From positions 62,001 to 126,000 of the forward strand of contig CANGFO010000005.1 in NCBI GenBank assembly GCA_947453195.1: a DNA stretch of 64,000 nt. The letters run 5' to 3'. The position numbers were made by a program, and so were the translations under genes. The stretch is from Flavobacteriaceae bacterium (lineage in GTDB: Bacteria; Bacteroidota; Bacteroidia; Flavobacteriales; Flavobacteriaceae). The notes beneath the pieces were generated by a model. It ran no database searches, was not told the DNA's origin, and was given only the letters and a program-made list of their open reading frames with translations. Shown here piece by piece: positions 17,978 through 26,286 of this stretch (position 1 is the first letter of the stretch; the number at the start of each line of letters is the position of its first letter).

Positions 17978-19420
17978 TTGGAAGTAAAACACGAATTAAA
18001 ACGCTCTTTAGGCCTTATAGATGCTACAAGTTTAGTAGCTGGATCAATGATTGGATCGGGTATATTTTTGGTAACTGCAGCAATGGCTCGAGATGTCGGT
18101 TCGGCAGCTTGGATCTTAATTATTTGGTTGGTAACAGGTTTGTTAACCATGTCGGCTGCATTGAGTTACGGTGAATTAGCAGGAATGATGCCAAACGCTG
18201 GGGGACAATATGTATACATTCAACGAGCTTACGGAAAATTGATTTCTTTCCTTTACGGATGGACGGTATTTACGGTAATTCAAACGGGAGTAATTGCTGC
18301 AGTTGCAGTTGCATTCGCCAATTATACCGCTGTTTTTTTCCCTGCTTTAGAAAATAAAATTTTTAGAATAGGAGATAATTTTACATTCACAAACAAGCAA
18401 ATACTTGCTATGTTTAGTATTGGATTGCTTACCTATATAAATACCAAAGGAGTAAAAAACGGAAAAATAATTCAGTTGGTTTTTACTTCTGCTAAGTTAA
18501 TTGCTCTTTTTGCTTTAATTATTTTCGGATTGTATGTTGGTTTTCATACCGATACTTTTGAAACAAATTTTACAAATATGTGGGATGCCAGTAAAACCGT
18601 TTTAAATGATAACGGAACACTCACCATTACTAAATTATCGGGAGTTGCATTGTTAGGTGCAATGGGAGCTACCATTATTAATTCGTTATTTTCAAGTGAT
18701 GCATGGAATAATGTGACATTTATTGCAGGTGAAATTAAAGATCCCAAAAAGAATATCCCAAGAAGTTTGTTTTTAGGAACGCTAATCGTTACCGTTATTT
18801 ATATTTTGGCCAATGTGGCCTACTTGGCTTTATTGCCTTTACATGGCACACCTGACGGTTCGATTACACAACACGGAATTATGTTTGCAAGCCAAGACAG
18901 AGTAGGAGCGGCAGCTGCCAGTGTTATTATGGGGAATATTGGAGTTTTCGTTATGGCTGGATTAATTATGGTTTCTACTTTTGGATGCAATAGTGGATTA
19001 ATTTTATCAGGCGGAAGGTTGTTCTATGCAATGGCCAAAGACGCTTTATTTTTTAAACAAGCCGGAGAATTAAATGCGCATGATGTGCCCGCAAAAGCTT
19101 TATGGTTTCAATGTGCTTGGGCTTGTATTTTATGTGTGTCAGGAAGGTATAGTGACTTACTTACTTATTCGACCTTTGCCTCTTTATTATTCTATATACT
19201 GACTATCGGAGGTTTATTCATACTTCGAAAAAAAGAACCCAATACGGATAGGCCCTATAAAGCATTTGGATATCCTGTAATTCCAATACTTTACATTGTA
19301 ATTACTGCAGCAATATGTTTCACCTTATTGATTTACGACACCAGAAATACAGGTCTTGGTTTGTTTATAGTAGCCTTAGGAATTCCGGTTTACTATTTGT
19401 TTCTAAATAAGAAAAAGTAA
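17978..19420 (+). CDS. APC-superfamily amino acid permease
   Basis: Inner-membrane transporter of about 480 residues with roughly 12 hydrophobic segments. The first helix carries DATSLVAGSMIGSGIFLVTA, containing the unwound GSGIF motif that binds the substrate in APC permeases. AGMMPNAGGQYVYIQRAYG and the FSSDAWNNV segment support the LAT/APA-type subgroup. Start: no ATG lies in frame after 17900, which is inside mazG. I place it at TTG 17978 because a -7 promoter box precedes that codon. Substrate not predictable. Confidence 0.88.
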   Translation: MEVKHELKRSLGLIDATSLVAGSMIGSGIFLVTAAMARDVGSAAWILIIWLVTGLLTMSAALSYGELAGMMPNAGGQYVYIQRAYGKLISFLYGWTVFTVIQTGVIAAVAVAFANYTAVFFPALENKIFRIGDNFTFTNKQILAMFSIGLLTYINTKGVKNGKIIQLVFTSAKLIALFALIIFGLYVGFHTDTFETNFTNMWDASKTVLNDNGTLTITKLSGVALLGAMGATIINSLFSSDAWNNVTFIAGEIKDPKKNIPRSLFLGTLIVTVIYILANVAYLALLPLHGTPDGSITQHGIMFASQDRVGAAAASVIMGNIGVFVMAGLIMVSTFGCNSGLILSGGRLFYAMAKDALFFKQAGELNAHDVPAKALWFQCAWACILCVSGRYSDLLTYSTFASLLFYILTIGGLFILRKKEPNTDRPYKAFGYPVIPILYIVITAAICFTLLIYDTRNTGLGLFIVALGIPVYYLFLNKKK

Positions 19421-19439
19421 TAAAAAAAGTAGGACTGAA

Positions 19440-20120
19440 TTATTCAGCCATTCTTTTTAATTTATTTCGATCTACAATTGTTATTTTTTTTCCTGTTAAA
19501 TCAATTACTCCGCTTTTATTTAATTCTGAAAGTAATCGGATACAACTTTCGGTAGCAGTACCTATCATTCCTGCAAGTTCTTCTCTTGACAACTGAATAT
19601 GTAAGGAGCCATCACTATTTTTGCCGAAGGTATCTTCTAAACTTAATAAAGTTTCTGCTAAGCGTTCTTTTACACTTTTTTGAGCCATAGAAACCATATG
19701 GTCGTCGGCATCTTTTAAATCTCCACAAATGTTTTTCATCACATTCATAGAAAATTGATTGTTTTTATTAAAAAAATTCATGATTTCCGTTTTCGGAATA
19801 AAACAAACTTCCATATCTTCTAAAGCAACTGCACTTAAATTGGTTGGTTCATCGCTTATTAAAGATCGTTGCCCTAATAATTCTCCCGATTTTACCAATT
19901 TTACAATTTGATCTTTTCCATTAGCACTTAATTTGGATAATTTACAAACCCCATCCTTCACACAAAAAATCCCATTAACGCTTTCTCCTTCTTCAAATAA
20001 TGGTTCTCCTTTTTTTATGGTGTAAGAAGTTTTGCACTCAGCCATTTTTAAAAGCTCTTCTTTATTTAAAGCTTTTAAAGAACTGAATTCTCGCACAATA
20101 CATTGCTCACATTTACTCAT
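19440..20120 (-). CDS. Crp/Fnr-family transcriptional regulator
   Basis: 226-residue cNMP-like sensory domain plus winged helix-turn-helix. The N-terminus MSKCEQC has a CxxC pair (C4, C7); further Cys at 29, 53, 59, 106 and 132 could complete an Fe-S cluster as in FNR, but this is not certain. HTH: LSREELAGMIGTATESCIRLL at about 177-197, with E191 and R195 at the positions that contact the G-C pairs of TGA in FNR/CRP. Divergent from ccoI, with an FNR-like palindrome in the gap. It is the likely regulator of the cco cluster and hemN. Confidence 0.9.
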   Translation of the reverse strand: MSKCEQCIVREFSSLKALNKEELLKMAECKTSYTIKKGEPLFEEGESVNGIFCVKDGVCKLSKLSANGKDQIVKLVKSGELLGQRSLISDEPTNLSAVALEDMEVCFIPKTEIMNFFNKNNQFSMNVMKNICGDLKDADDHMVSMAQKSVKERLAETLLSLEDTFGKNSDGSLHIQLSREELAGMIGTATESCIRLLSELNKSGVIDLTGKKITIVDRNKLKRMAE

Positions 20121-20152
20121 AGAGAAGCTGTTTTAACATTTGTTTAGTCTTA

Positions 20153-20160
20153 CAAAATTA
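20153..20160 (-). promoter_or_regulatory. -7 box of the Fnr-type regulator gene
   Basis: Minus strand reads TAATTTTG (perfect TAnnTTTG), 32 bases before the regulator ATG. The FNR-like palindrome at 20170-20183 sits just upstream, over the probable -33 region, so autorepression is possible. Confidence 0.5.
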
Positions 20161-20169
20161 CAAAATTGC

Positions 20170-20183
20170 ATGACAAATATCAT
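20170..20183 (+). promoter_or_regulatory. FNR-like operator upstream of ccoI
   Basis: ATGACAAATATCAT: TGA(C/T)-N4-ATCA dyad with one mismatch, resembling the FNR consensus TTGAT-N4-ATCAA. Its centre is 36.5 bases from the last G of a -7-like box (GAATTTTG, 20206-20213), the same distance as at the two other copies in this window. Confidence 0.7.
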
Positions 20184-20224
20184 ATTTTCTCTAATTATTA
20201 TTAAAGAATTTTGCTCTAGGTAAA

Positions 20225-22618
20225 ATGAGCAAATTTATGGATGCAAATAATTGTTTCCATTGTGGGTTAGAAATAAATAAAAAGGAAGAAATCATTTTTG
20301 ATGAGAAAAGTTTCTGTTGTAATGGTTGCAAAACCGTTTATGAAATTTTCAGCGTAAATGAGATGTCTTGCTATTATGATTTTCAAGCATCTCCTGGTGC
20401 AACCCCCTTGGATATTAACGGAAAATACGACTTTTTAGAAGATGAAAATATTGTTGCAAAACTACTGGAATTCCAAGAGAATAACACCCATATTATTTCA
20501 CTTTACATACCTCACATTCATTGTAGTTCGTGTATTTGGGTTTTGGAAAATTTACAAAAACTTCAAAACGGAGTAAATACTTCCCAAGTTAATTTCCCCG
20601 AAAAGAAAGTTCGAATAACCTTCAATCCAGAAAAAACTTCCCTAAAGAAAATAGTTGAGCTATTGTGTTCTATTGGCTATGAACCCTACATAAGTTTAGA
20701 CAATTTTGACGAAGGTAAAAAAGAAATCGACCGAAGTTTAATTTATAAAATTGGGGTTGCTTTCTTTTGTTTTGGTAACATCATGTTGCTTTCCTTTCCA
20801 GAATATTTTGAAGTAAATGAATTTTGGATAAACCAATACCGTGGTTTTCTTCGTTGGTTAATATTTGCCCTATCACTTCCTTCATTTTTATATTCTGCCA
20901 GTGGTTATTATGTTGCTGCTTGGAAAAGCATAAAGGCACGAATGCTAAATATTGAAATTCCAATTGCATTGGGGATATTAATTATGTTTATCCGAAGTAC
21001 AGTGGATATAGTTTTTGATTACGGTCAAGGTTTTTTTGACAGCATGTGTGGTTTGATATTTTTTATGTTATTAGGAAAATTATTCCAACAAAAAACCTAC
21101 AGTTTCCTATCTTTTGAACGCGATTACAAATCGTATTTTCCAATTGCAATTACTAAAATCTTAACTGATGGAGGTGAAGAACCCATTCAGGTTTATGATA
21201 TTCAAAAAGGAGATCGTTTACTTATTAGAAACCAAGAATTAATTCCGGTGGATGGTATATTAATATCCGATAAAGCTTCTGTCGATTATAGTTTTGTTAC
21301 CGGTGAGGCTGTTCCTATTGAGAAAAAATCAGGAGACAAAGTATTTGCTGGAGGAAAACAACTCGGCAAAGTAATTGAAATGGAGGTTTTGTTTTCGGTT
21401 TCTCAAAGTTATTTAACCCAATTGTGGAGTAACGATGTGTTTCAAAAACGAGTAGAGGTAAAGCACAAAACAATCACCGATAAAATTAGTAGGTACTTCA
21501 CTCCGGCATTGCTAGGTTTAGCTTTGGTATCTTTTATGTATTGGATTTTTATAAGTACAAATACCGCATTTAATGTACTTACAGCCATATTAATTGTAGC
21601 CTGTCCTTGTGCTTTGGCACTTACTGCACCTTTCACACAAGGTAATGTATTGCGAATCATGGGTAACCGAAAATTGTATCTTAAAAATGCACTTGTGATT
21701 GAGCAATTGGCCAAAGTAGATACAATTGTTTTTGATAAAACAGGTACCATAACTACGAATAAAAAGACTTCAATTTCTTATGAAGGAGCCGAACTCAGTG
21801 CATCCGAATTGAAATTGTTATTCAATGCGTTACGCGGTTCAAATCATCCCTTGAGTAGACGTTTGTATGATTATATTCCGAAGCAAGAAAAAACGGAACC
21901 AATTCAATTTGAAGAGGTTTTAGGTAAAGGAATTTTTGCAAAATTTGAAGAAGGAACAATCAAATTAGGTTCTTCACAATTCTTGCAACATTTGAGTGAA
22001 AACACACACAAGAAAACCAAAGTGCATGTTGAAATTAATGGTGAATATAAAGGAAGCTACATTTTTAATAATCAATACCGTGAAGGATTAGAACAGTTAT
22101 TTGATCGGTTATCCAAAAAATACAATTTAGTGGTGCTTTCTGGAGATAATGATGGCGAACGCAAAATACTTGAAAAAATGCTACCAATTTCTGCAGTTTT
22201 AGTATTTAATCAGAAGCCCGAAAAAAAATTAGAATACATTCAGAAATTGCAAAAACAAGGCAATAATGTAATGATGGTAGGTGATGGATTAAACGATGCC
22301 GGAGCTTTAGCTCAAAGTAATATCGGAATATCAATCTCTGAAAATGTGAATGTGTTTTCTCCTGCTTGCGACGGAATATTAGATGCTTCTCAGTTTAAGA
22401 AAATTGCTTTTTTTATGGAATTTTCTAAGAATGCTATGAAAATAATATACATGAGTTTTGGGCTTTCATTACTATATAATCTGGTTGGATTAAGCTATGC
22501 GGTAACTGGAAATTTACTTCCTATTGTTGCTGCTATAATAATGCCATTAAGTACTATAACCATTGTAAGTTTTGTGACTATCATGAGTAATCTTTTTTCA
22601 AGAGTAAAATATAATTGA
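20225..22618 (+). CDS. ccoI: CcoI-type copper-translocating P1B ATPase
   Basis: 797-residue heavy-metal P-type ATPase that supplies copper for cbb3 oxidase assembly. N-terminal zinc-ribbon-like cysteines C10/C13 and C31/C32/C35 are typical of the CcoI branch. An HMA-like domain follows, with HCSSC near residue 100. CPC at 460-462 is the membrane metal-binding motif, DKTG at 504 is the phosphorylated Asp, an SNHPLSRRL HP motif lies in the N domain and GDGLND in the P domain. FNR-like operator upstream and ccoS-ccoNO downstream support the role. Confidence 0.93.
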   Translation: MSKFMDANNCFHCGLEINKKEEIIFDEKSFCCNGCKTVYEIFSVNEMSCYYDFQASPGATPLDINGKYDFLEDENIVAKLLEFQENNTHIISLYIPHIHCSSCIWVLENLQKLQNGVNTSQVNFPEKKVRITFNPEKTSLKKIVELLCSIGYEPYISLDNFDEGKKEIDRSLIYKIGVAFFCFGNIMLLSFPEYFEVNEFWINQYRGFLRWLIFALSLPSFLYSASGYYVAAWKSIKARMLNIEIPIALGILIMFIRSTVDIVFDYGQGFFDSMCGLIFFMLLGKLFQQKTYSFLSFERDYKSYFPIAITKILTDGGEEPIQVYDIQKGDRLLIRNQELIPVDGILISDKASVDYSFVTGEAVPIEKKSGDKVFAGGKQLGKVIEMEVLFSVSQSYLTQLWSNDVFQKRVEVKHKTITDKISRYFTPALLGLALVSFMYWIFISTNTAFNVLTAILIVACPCALALTAPFTQGNVLRIMGNRKLYLKNALVIEQLAKVDTIVFDKTGTITTNKKTSISYEGAELSASELKLLFNALRGSNHPLSRRLYDYIPKQEKTEPIQFEEVLGKGIFAKFEEGTIKLGSSQFLQHLSENTHKKTKVHVEINGEYKGSYIFNNQYREGLEQLFDRLSKKYNLVVLSGDNDGERKILEKMLPISAVLVFNQKPEKKLEYIQKLQKQGNNVMMVGDGLNDAGALAQSNIGISISENVNVFSPACDGILDASQFKKIAFFMEFSKNAMKIIYMSFGLSLLYNLVGLSYAVTGNLLPIVAAIIMPLSTITIVSFVTIMSNLFSRVKYN

Positions 22619-22641
22619 TTTTTTTAATCCAATTCGGTCTC

Positions 22642-22655
22642 ATGATAAATATCAT
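22642..22655 (+). promoter_or_regulatory. FNR-like operator upstream of ccoS-ccoNOQP
   Basis: ATGATAAATATCAT is a perfect dyad (ATGATA, two bases, TATCAT). Its centre is 36.5 bases before the end of the -7 box at 22678-22685, predicting a position of about -41.5 from the transcription start, the class II activator site. Confidence 0.75.
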
Positions 22656-22677
22656 ATTTTAATAAAACCCATAGAAA

Positions 22678-22685
22678 TAACTTTG
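22678..22685 (+). promoter_or_regulatory. -7 box of the cco structural operon
   Basis: TAACTTTG, perfect TAnnTTTG, 20 bases before the ccoS ATG. The usual -33 element is replaced by the FNR-like operator, as expected for an activator-dependent promoter. Confidence 0.7.
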
Positions 22686-22705
22686 TTAACACATTTAATA
22701 TAGGT

Positions 22706-22912
22706 ATGAGTGTCATTTATTTATTAATATCCATAAGTATTTTCGTAGCAGTTGCCTTTTTGTATGCTTTTATTAGAGCGGTACGAAGTGGTCAATATGA
22801 TGACGATTATACGCCTTCTGTGCGCATGTTATTTGATGATGAATTAGTACTTAAAACTAAAAATAAAAACAAATTAATCACAAACAAAAAAGAAGAACCA
22901 AAACTAAATTAA
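22706..22912 (+). CDS. ccoS: cbb3-type cytochrome oxidase assembly protein CcoS
   Basis: 68-residue single-span membrane protein. Residues 4-25 form the helix (IYLLISISIFVAVAFLYAFI), followed by the family motif AVRSGQYDDDYTPSVRMLFDD. CcoS is needed to insert cofactors (haem b and copper) into cbb3 oxidase. It starts 87 bases after ccoI, downstream of the FNR-like operator and -7 box, and is 2 bases before ccoNO. Confidence 0.93.
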   Translation: MSVIYLLISISIFVAVAFLYAFIRAVRSGQYDDDYTPSVRMLFDDELVLKTKNKNKLITNKKEEPKLN

Positions 22913-22914
22913 TT

Positions 22915-25092
22915 ATGGAAATGCAACAATTTTATTACGACAACAAAATTGTAAAGAAATTTCTCTACGCGAGTATCATATTTGGTATTGTAGGGATGTT
23001 GGTAGGGCTAATTTTAGCAATACTGTTTCTTTTCCCTGGCTTAACACACGGAGTATCGTTTTTAAGTTTCGGAAGATTGAGACCTTTACATACGAATGCG
23101 GTAATTTTTGCCTTTGTAGGTAACGCCATGTTTGCTGGAGTATATTATTCCTTACAGCGATTACTAAAAGCAAGATTATTTAGCGATTTTTTAAGTAACC
23201 TACATTTCTGGGGATGGCAATTAATTATCGTTGCTGCTGCTATTACTTTGCCTTTAGGAATAACAACTTCTAAAGAATACGCTGAATTAGAATGGCCAAT
23301 TGATATAGCTATTGCCTTAATTTGGGTTGCATTTGGAATCAATTTAATAGGAACAATATTAAAAAGAAGAGAACGCCATCTATATGTAGCAATTTGGTTT
23401 TACATTGCTACTTTCGTAACGGTTGCGGTACTTCATATTTTTAATAGTTTAGAATTACCAGTTTCTGCCTTAAAAAGTTATTCTGTTTATGCAGGAGTTC
23501 AAGATGCTTTAGTACAATGGTGGTACGGACACAATGCCGTAGCATTTTTCTTAACGACTCCTTTCTTAGGATTAATGTACTACTTTGTTCCTAAAGCAGC
23601 CAATCGTCCAGTTTATTCTTATAGATTATCAATCATTCACTTCTGGTCTTTAATCTTCTTATACATTTGGGCAGGACCACACCACTTGTTGTATTCTGCA
23701 CTTCCAGATTGGGCTCAAAACCTTGGAGTTGTTTTCTCAATCATGTTGATCGCTCCGTCTTGGGGAGGTATGATTAATGGATTGTTAACCCTTCGTGGTG
23801 TTTGGGATAAAGTAAGAGAAGAACCCGTATTGAAATTCTTTGTTGTTGCTATTACAGGTTATGGTATGGCAACATTTGAAGGCCCTATGTTGTCTCTTAA
23901 AAATGTAAATGCTATTGCGCATTTTACCGATTGGATTATTGCTCACGTTCACGTTGGAGCATTAGCTTGGAACGGATTTATGTCATTTGGTATCATTTAC
24001 TGGGTAATTCCAAGAATGACAAAAACAGAGTTGTTTTCTAAAAAATTAGCAAATTTCCATTTCTGGATTGGTACTTTAGGTATCATTATGTATGCTTTAC
24101 CAATGTATGTTGCTGGATTTACTCAAGCTTCTATGTGGAAACAATTCAAACCAGATGGGACTTTACAATATGGAAATTTCCTAGAAACAGTAACTCAAAT
24201 TATGCCAATGTATTGGATGAGAGCTATTGGAGGAACTTTATATTTAGCTGGTGTTATTGTATTAGTATATAACATCTACAAAACAGTTAAACAAGGTTCA
24301 CCAGTAGAAGATGAGTTAGCTGAGGCACCTGCATTACAACAAATAAGTGCCGGAAGACTTAAAGGTGAAAAATGGCACGGTTGGATTGAAAGAAGACCAA
24401 TTCAATTAACTTTATTAGCCACAGTTGCTATCTTAATTGGAGGAATTATTCAAATTGTACCAACCATAATGGTAAAATCAAATATCCCTACTATTTCTTC
24501 AGTTAAGCCATATACACCATTAGAATTACAAGGTCGTGATTTATACATTCGTGAAGGTTGTGTAGGATGTCACTCTCAAATGATTCGACCATTCCGATCC
24601 GAAGTAGCTCGTTATGGTGATTATTCTAAAGCGGGAGAATATGTATATGATCACCCATTCTTATGGGGTTCTAAACGTACAGGTCCCGATTTGCATAGAG
24701 AAGGTGGAAAATACAATGACAATTGGCATTTCAACCACATGTGGGATCCAAGAAGTACTTCACCAGGATCTATCATGCCGGCATATACTTGGTTATATGA
24801 TAATTCACCAATGGATTATTCAAAAACTGAAGCTAAAATGAAAGCAATGCGTACACTAGGAGTACCTTATACCGATGCTGATATTGCAAATGCACAAAAT
24901 AGCATTCAGTCGCAAGCTTCAACCATTGAGAAAAACTTAACCAATGATCCTGATTTTGTGAAATCCTACGAAGAAAGCAAGAATAAAGCTGCTGCAAAAG
25001 GTGAAAAATTTGTTCCTATGAAAGATAGAGAAATTGTAGCAATGATTGCTTATTTACAAAGACTAGGAACTGATATTAAAGTAAAAAAATAA
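22915..25092 (+). CDS. ccoNO: cbb3-type cytochrome c oxidase, fused CcoN-CcoO subunits
   Basis: 725-residue fusion of the catalytic CcoN subunit and the mono-haem CcoO subunit. CcoN part (about 1-470): about 12 helices, H59 in LRPLHTNAVIF (low-spin haem), WYGHNAVAFF and GPHHLLYSALPDW (CuB/haem ligands), and IAHVHVGALAWNG. A linker and helix (about 490-515) lead into CcoO with CVGCH at 549-553 and the conserved HSQMIRPF, GPDLHREGG and PGSIMPAYTWL segments. The terminal electron acceptor for microaerobic respiration in the inner membrane. The fusion is a known Bacteroidota feature. Confidence 0.97.
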   Translation: MEMQQFYYDNKIVKKFLYASIIFGIVGMLVGLILAILFLFPGLTHGVSFLSFGRLRPLHTNAVIFAFVGNAMFAGVYYSLQRLLKARLFSDFLSNLHFWGWQLIIVAAAITLPLGITTSKEYAELEWPIDIAIALIWVAFGINLIGTILKRRERHLYVAIWFYIATFVTVAVLHIFNSLELPVSALKSYSVYAGVQDALVQWWYGHNAVAFFLTTPFLGLMYYFVPKAANRPVYSYRLSIIHFWSLIFLYIWAGPHHLLYSALPDWAQNLGVVFSIMLIAPSWGGMINGLLTLRGVWDKVREEPVLKFFVVAITGYGMATFEGPMLSLKNVNAIAHFTDWIIAHVHVGALAWNGFMSFGIIYWVIPRMTKTELFSKKLANFHFWIGTLGIIMYALPMYVAGFTQASMWKQFKPDGTLQYGNFLETVTQIMPMYWMRAIGGTLYLAGVIVLVYNIYKTVKQGSPVEDELAEAPALQQISAGRLKGEKWHGWIERRPIQLTLLATVAILIGGIIQIVPTIMVKSNIPTISSVKPYTPLELQGRDLYIREGCVGCHSQMIRPFRSEVARYGDYSKAGEYVYDHPFLWGSKRTGPDLHREGGKYNDNWHFNHMWDPRSTSPGSIMPAYTWLYDNSPMDYSKTEAKMKAMRTLGVPYTDADIANAQNSIQSQASTIEKNLTNDPDFVKSYEESKNKAAAKGEKFVPMKDREIVAMIAYLQRLGTDIKVKK

Positions 25093-25097
25093 TAGCC

Positions 25098-25265
25098 ATG
25101 TTAAAGTTTGTACAACATAATTTAGAAACTATAGCTGGTGTAGCCATATACCCTATTATTTCCTTACTTATTTGTTTTAGTTTTTTTGTTGGTCTTTTTT
25201 TCTGGGTGTTTACCTACAAAAAAGAAACCATCGATAAGTTAAGCGAATTACCAATTAAAGATTAA
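25098..25265 (+). CDS. ccoQ: CcoQ/FixQ-like small cbb3 subunit
   Basis: 55-residue protein: MLKFVQHNLETIAGV start, one transmembrane helix (about 13-38, ending FFWVFTY) and a charged tail KKETIDKLSELPIKD. Position between ccoNO and ccoP, a 5-base gap to the former and 19 to the latter, and the single-span layout match CcoQ, which stabilises the oxidase complex. Confidence 0.85.
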   Translation: MLKFVQHNLETIAGVAIYPIISLLICFSFFVGLFFWVFTYKKETIDKLSELPIKD

Positions 25266-25284
25266 TCCGATAAAGATTTATAAT

Positions 25285-26232
25285 ATGAAAAAATTAATTC
25301 CATCCTACGTTAGAGTTCCGTTGATATTCGCCATCGTTTTTGGCGCAATGGAATATTTTATAGACTCTGGAAACCAACCTGCATTTATCAAATACCCAAT
25401 GGTAATGTTATTTCTTGGTGTGTTTTTATTTCTATTAATTGCTATTGAAATCGTTATGAGTGCAGTAGATAATGTTACCTACCACTTATTAACGGAGGAG
25501 CAGAAAAAACAATTAGAAGAAGCACAATCTATTCCGTTTACTGAAAGTAAATTCTATAAAGAATTGTTGAAAAAACTAACTCGTTCTAAAGAAATAGAAC
25601 AAGAAGCTGATGTAATGTTAAGTCATAATTATGATGGTATTCAGGAGTTAGACAATGTCTTGCCGCCATGGTGGGTGTATCTATTTTATGGCACCATTAT
25701 TTTTGCCGGAATTTATTTAGTTCGATATGAAATTTTAGGAAGCGATAACCAAGCACAAGAATTTGATAAAGAAGTAGCCGAAGCTAAAATTGCAGTTGAA
25801 GAATACAATCAAACGGCCCCCGATATGATGAACAAAGAAAAAGTTACTTTACTTACTGACGCACCTAGTATAGCAGCAGGAAAAGAAATTTTTACTAAAA
25901 ATTGTGTTGCTTGCCACCGCCCTGATGCAGGAGGACAAATTGGTCCAAATTTAACAGATGATATGTGGATTAATGGTGGTGGTATAAAAAATGTATTCAA
26001 CACTATTATGGAAGGTGGTCGTGACGGAAAAGGAATGATTTCTTGGAAAGCAACCATTAAACCATCCGATATTCAAAAAGTAGCTAGTTATGTACTTTCA
26101 TTGCAAGGTTCTAAACCGGTTAACCCAAAGCCAACAGAACCAGAAGCAAAACAATGGGCGGAGCAAGGAACTGCTAAACCTGCTACAGGAGATACTGCAA
26201 AAGTCGCAGCCAAAGTCGTTGCAATAAAATAA
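25285..26232 (+). CDS. ccoP: cbb3 oxidase cytochrome c subunit CcoP (single haem-binding site)
   Basis: 315-residue membrane-anchored cytochrome c that passes electrons to CcoO/CcoN. Hydrophobic segments at about 11-27 and 37-58, then a charged cytosolic stretch, LPPWWVYLFYGTIIFAG at 126-142 (the conserved CcoP helix) and one cytochrome domain with CVACH at 207-211 and a likely Met ligand M251. Proteobacterial CcoP has two CxxCH motifs; only one is present here. The C-terminal tail is Lys/Pro/Ala-rich. Confidence 0.94.
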   Translation: MKKLIPSYVRVPLIFAIVFGAMEYFIDSGNQPAFIKYPMVMLFLGVFLFLLIAIEIVMSAVDNVTYHLLTEEQKKQLEEAQSIPFTESKFYKELLKKLTRSKEIEQEADVMLSHNYDGIQELDNVLPPWWVYLFYGTIIFAGIYLVRYEILGSDNQAQEFDKEVAEAKIAVEEYNQTAPDMMNKEKVTLLTDAPSIAAGKEIFTKNCVACHRPDAGGQIGPNLTDDMWINGGGIKNVFNTIMEGGRDGKGMISWKATIKPSDIQKVASYVLSLQGSKPVNPKPTEPEAKQWAEQGTAKPATGDTAKVAAKVVAIK

Positions 26233-26237
26233 ATAAT

Positions 26238-26269
26238 TTTTCAAGTCCCGATTCGTCGGGACTTGAAAA
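26238..26269 (+). terminator. strong stem-loop between ccoP and ccoG
   Basis: Perfect 14-bp inverted repeat (26238-26251 with 26256-26269) closed by a TTCG loop; the stem contains AAGTCCCGA. It is not followed by a T run but by an A-rich stretch on the plus strand. It may attenuate transcription or protect the 3' end of the ccoNOQP mRNA while ccoG is read less. Confidence 0.6.
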
Positions 26270-26286
26270 TTAAAAAAAACATAAAA

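Noticed and set aside
19430..19450. CTGAAT/ATTCAG palindrome between the APC permease and the regulator as a terminator
   Set aside because: The stem is only six AT-rich base pairs and includes the regulator's stop codon; it is too weak to call.
21442..21750. Open frame antisense to ccoI
   Set aside because: It overlaps the CPC and DKTG region of a well-supported ATPase gene.
26263..26286. TTG start for ccoG at 26263
   Set aside because: It lies in the 3' arm of a perfect hairpin; the ATG at 26287 gives the usual CcoG N-terminus.
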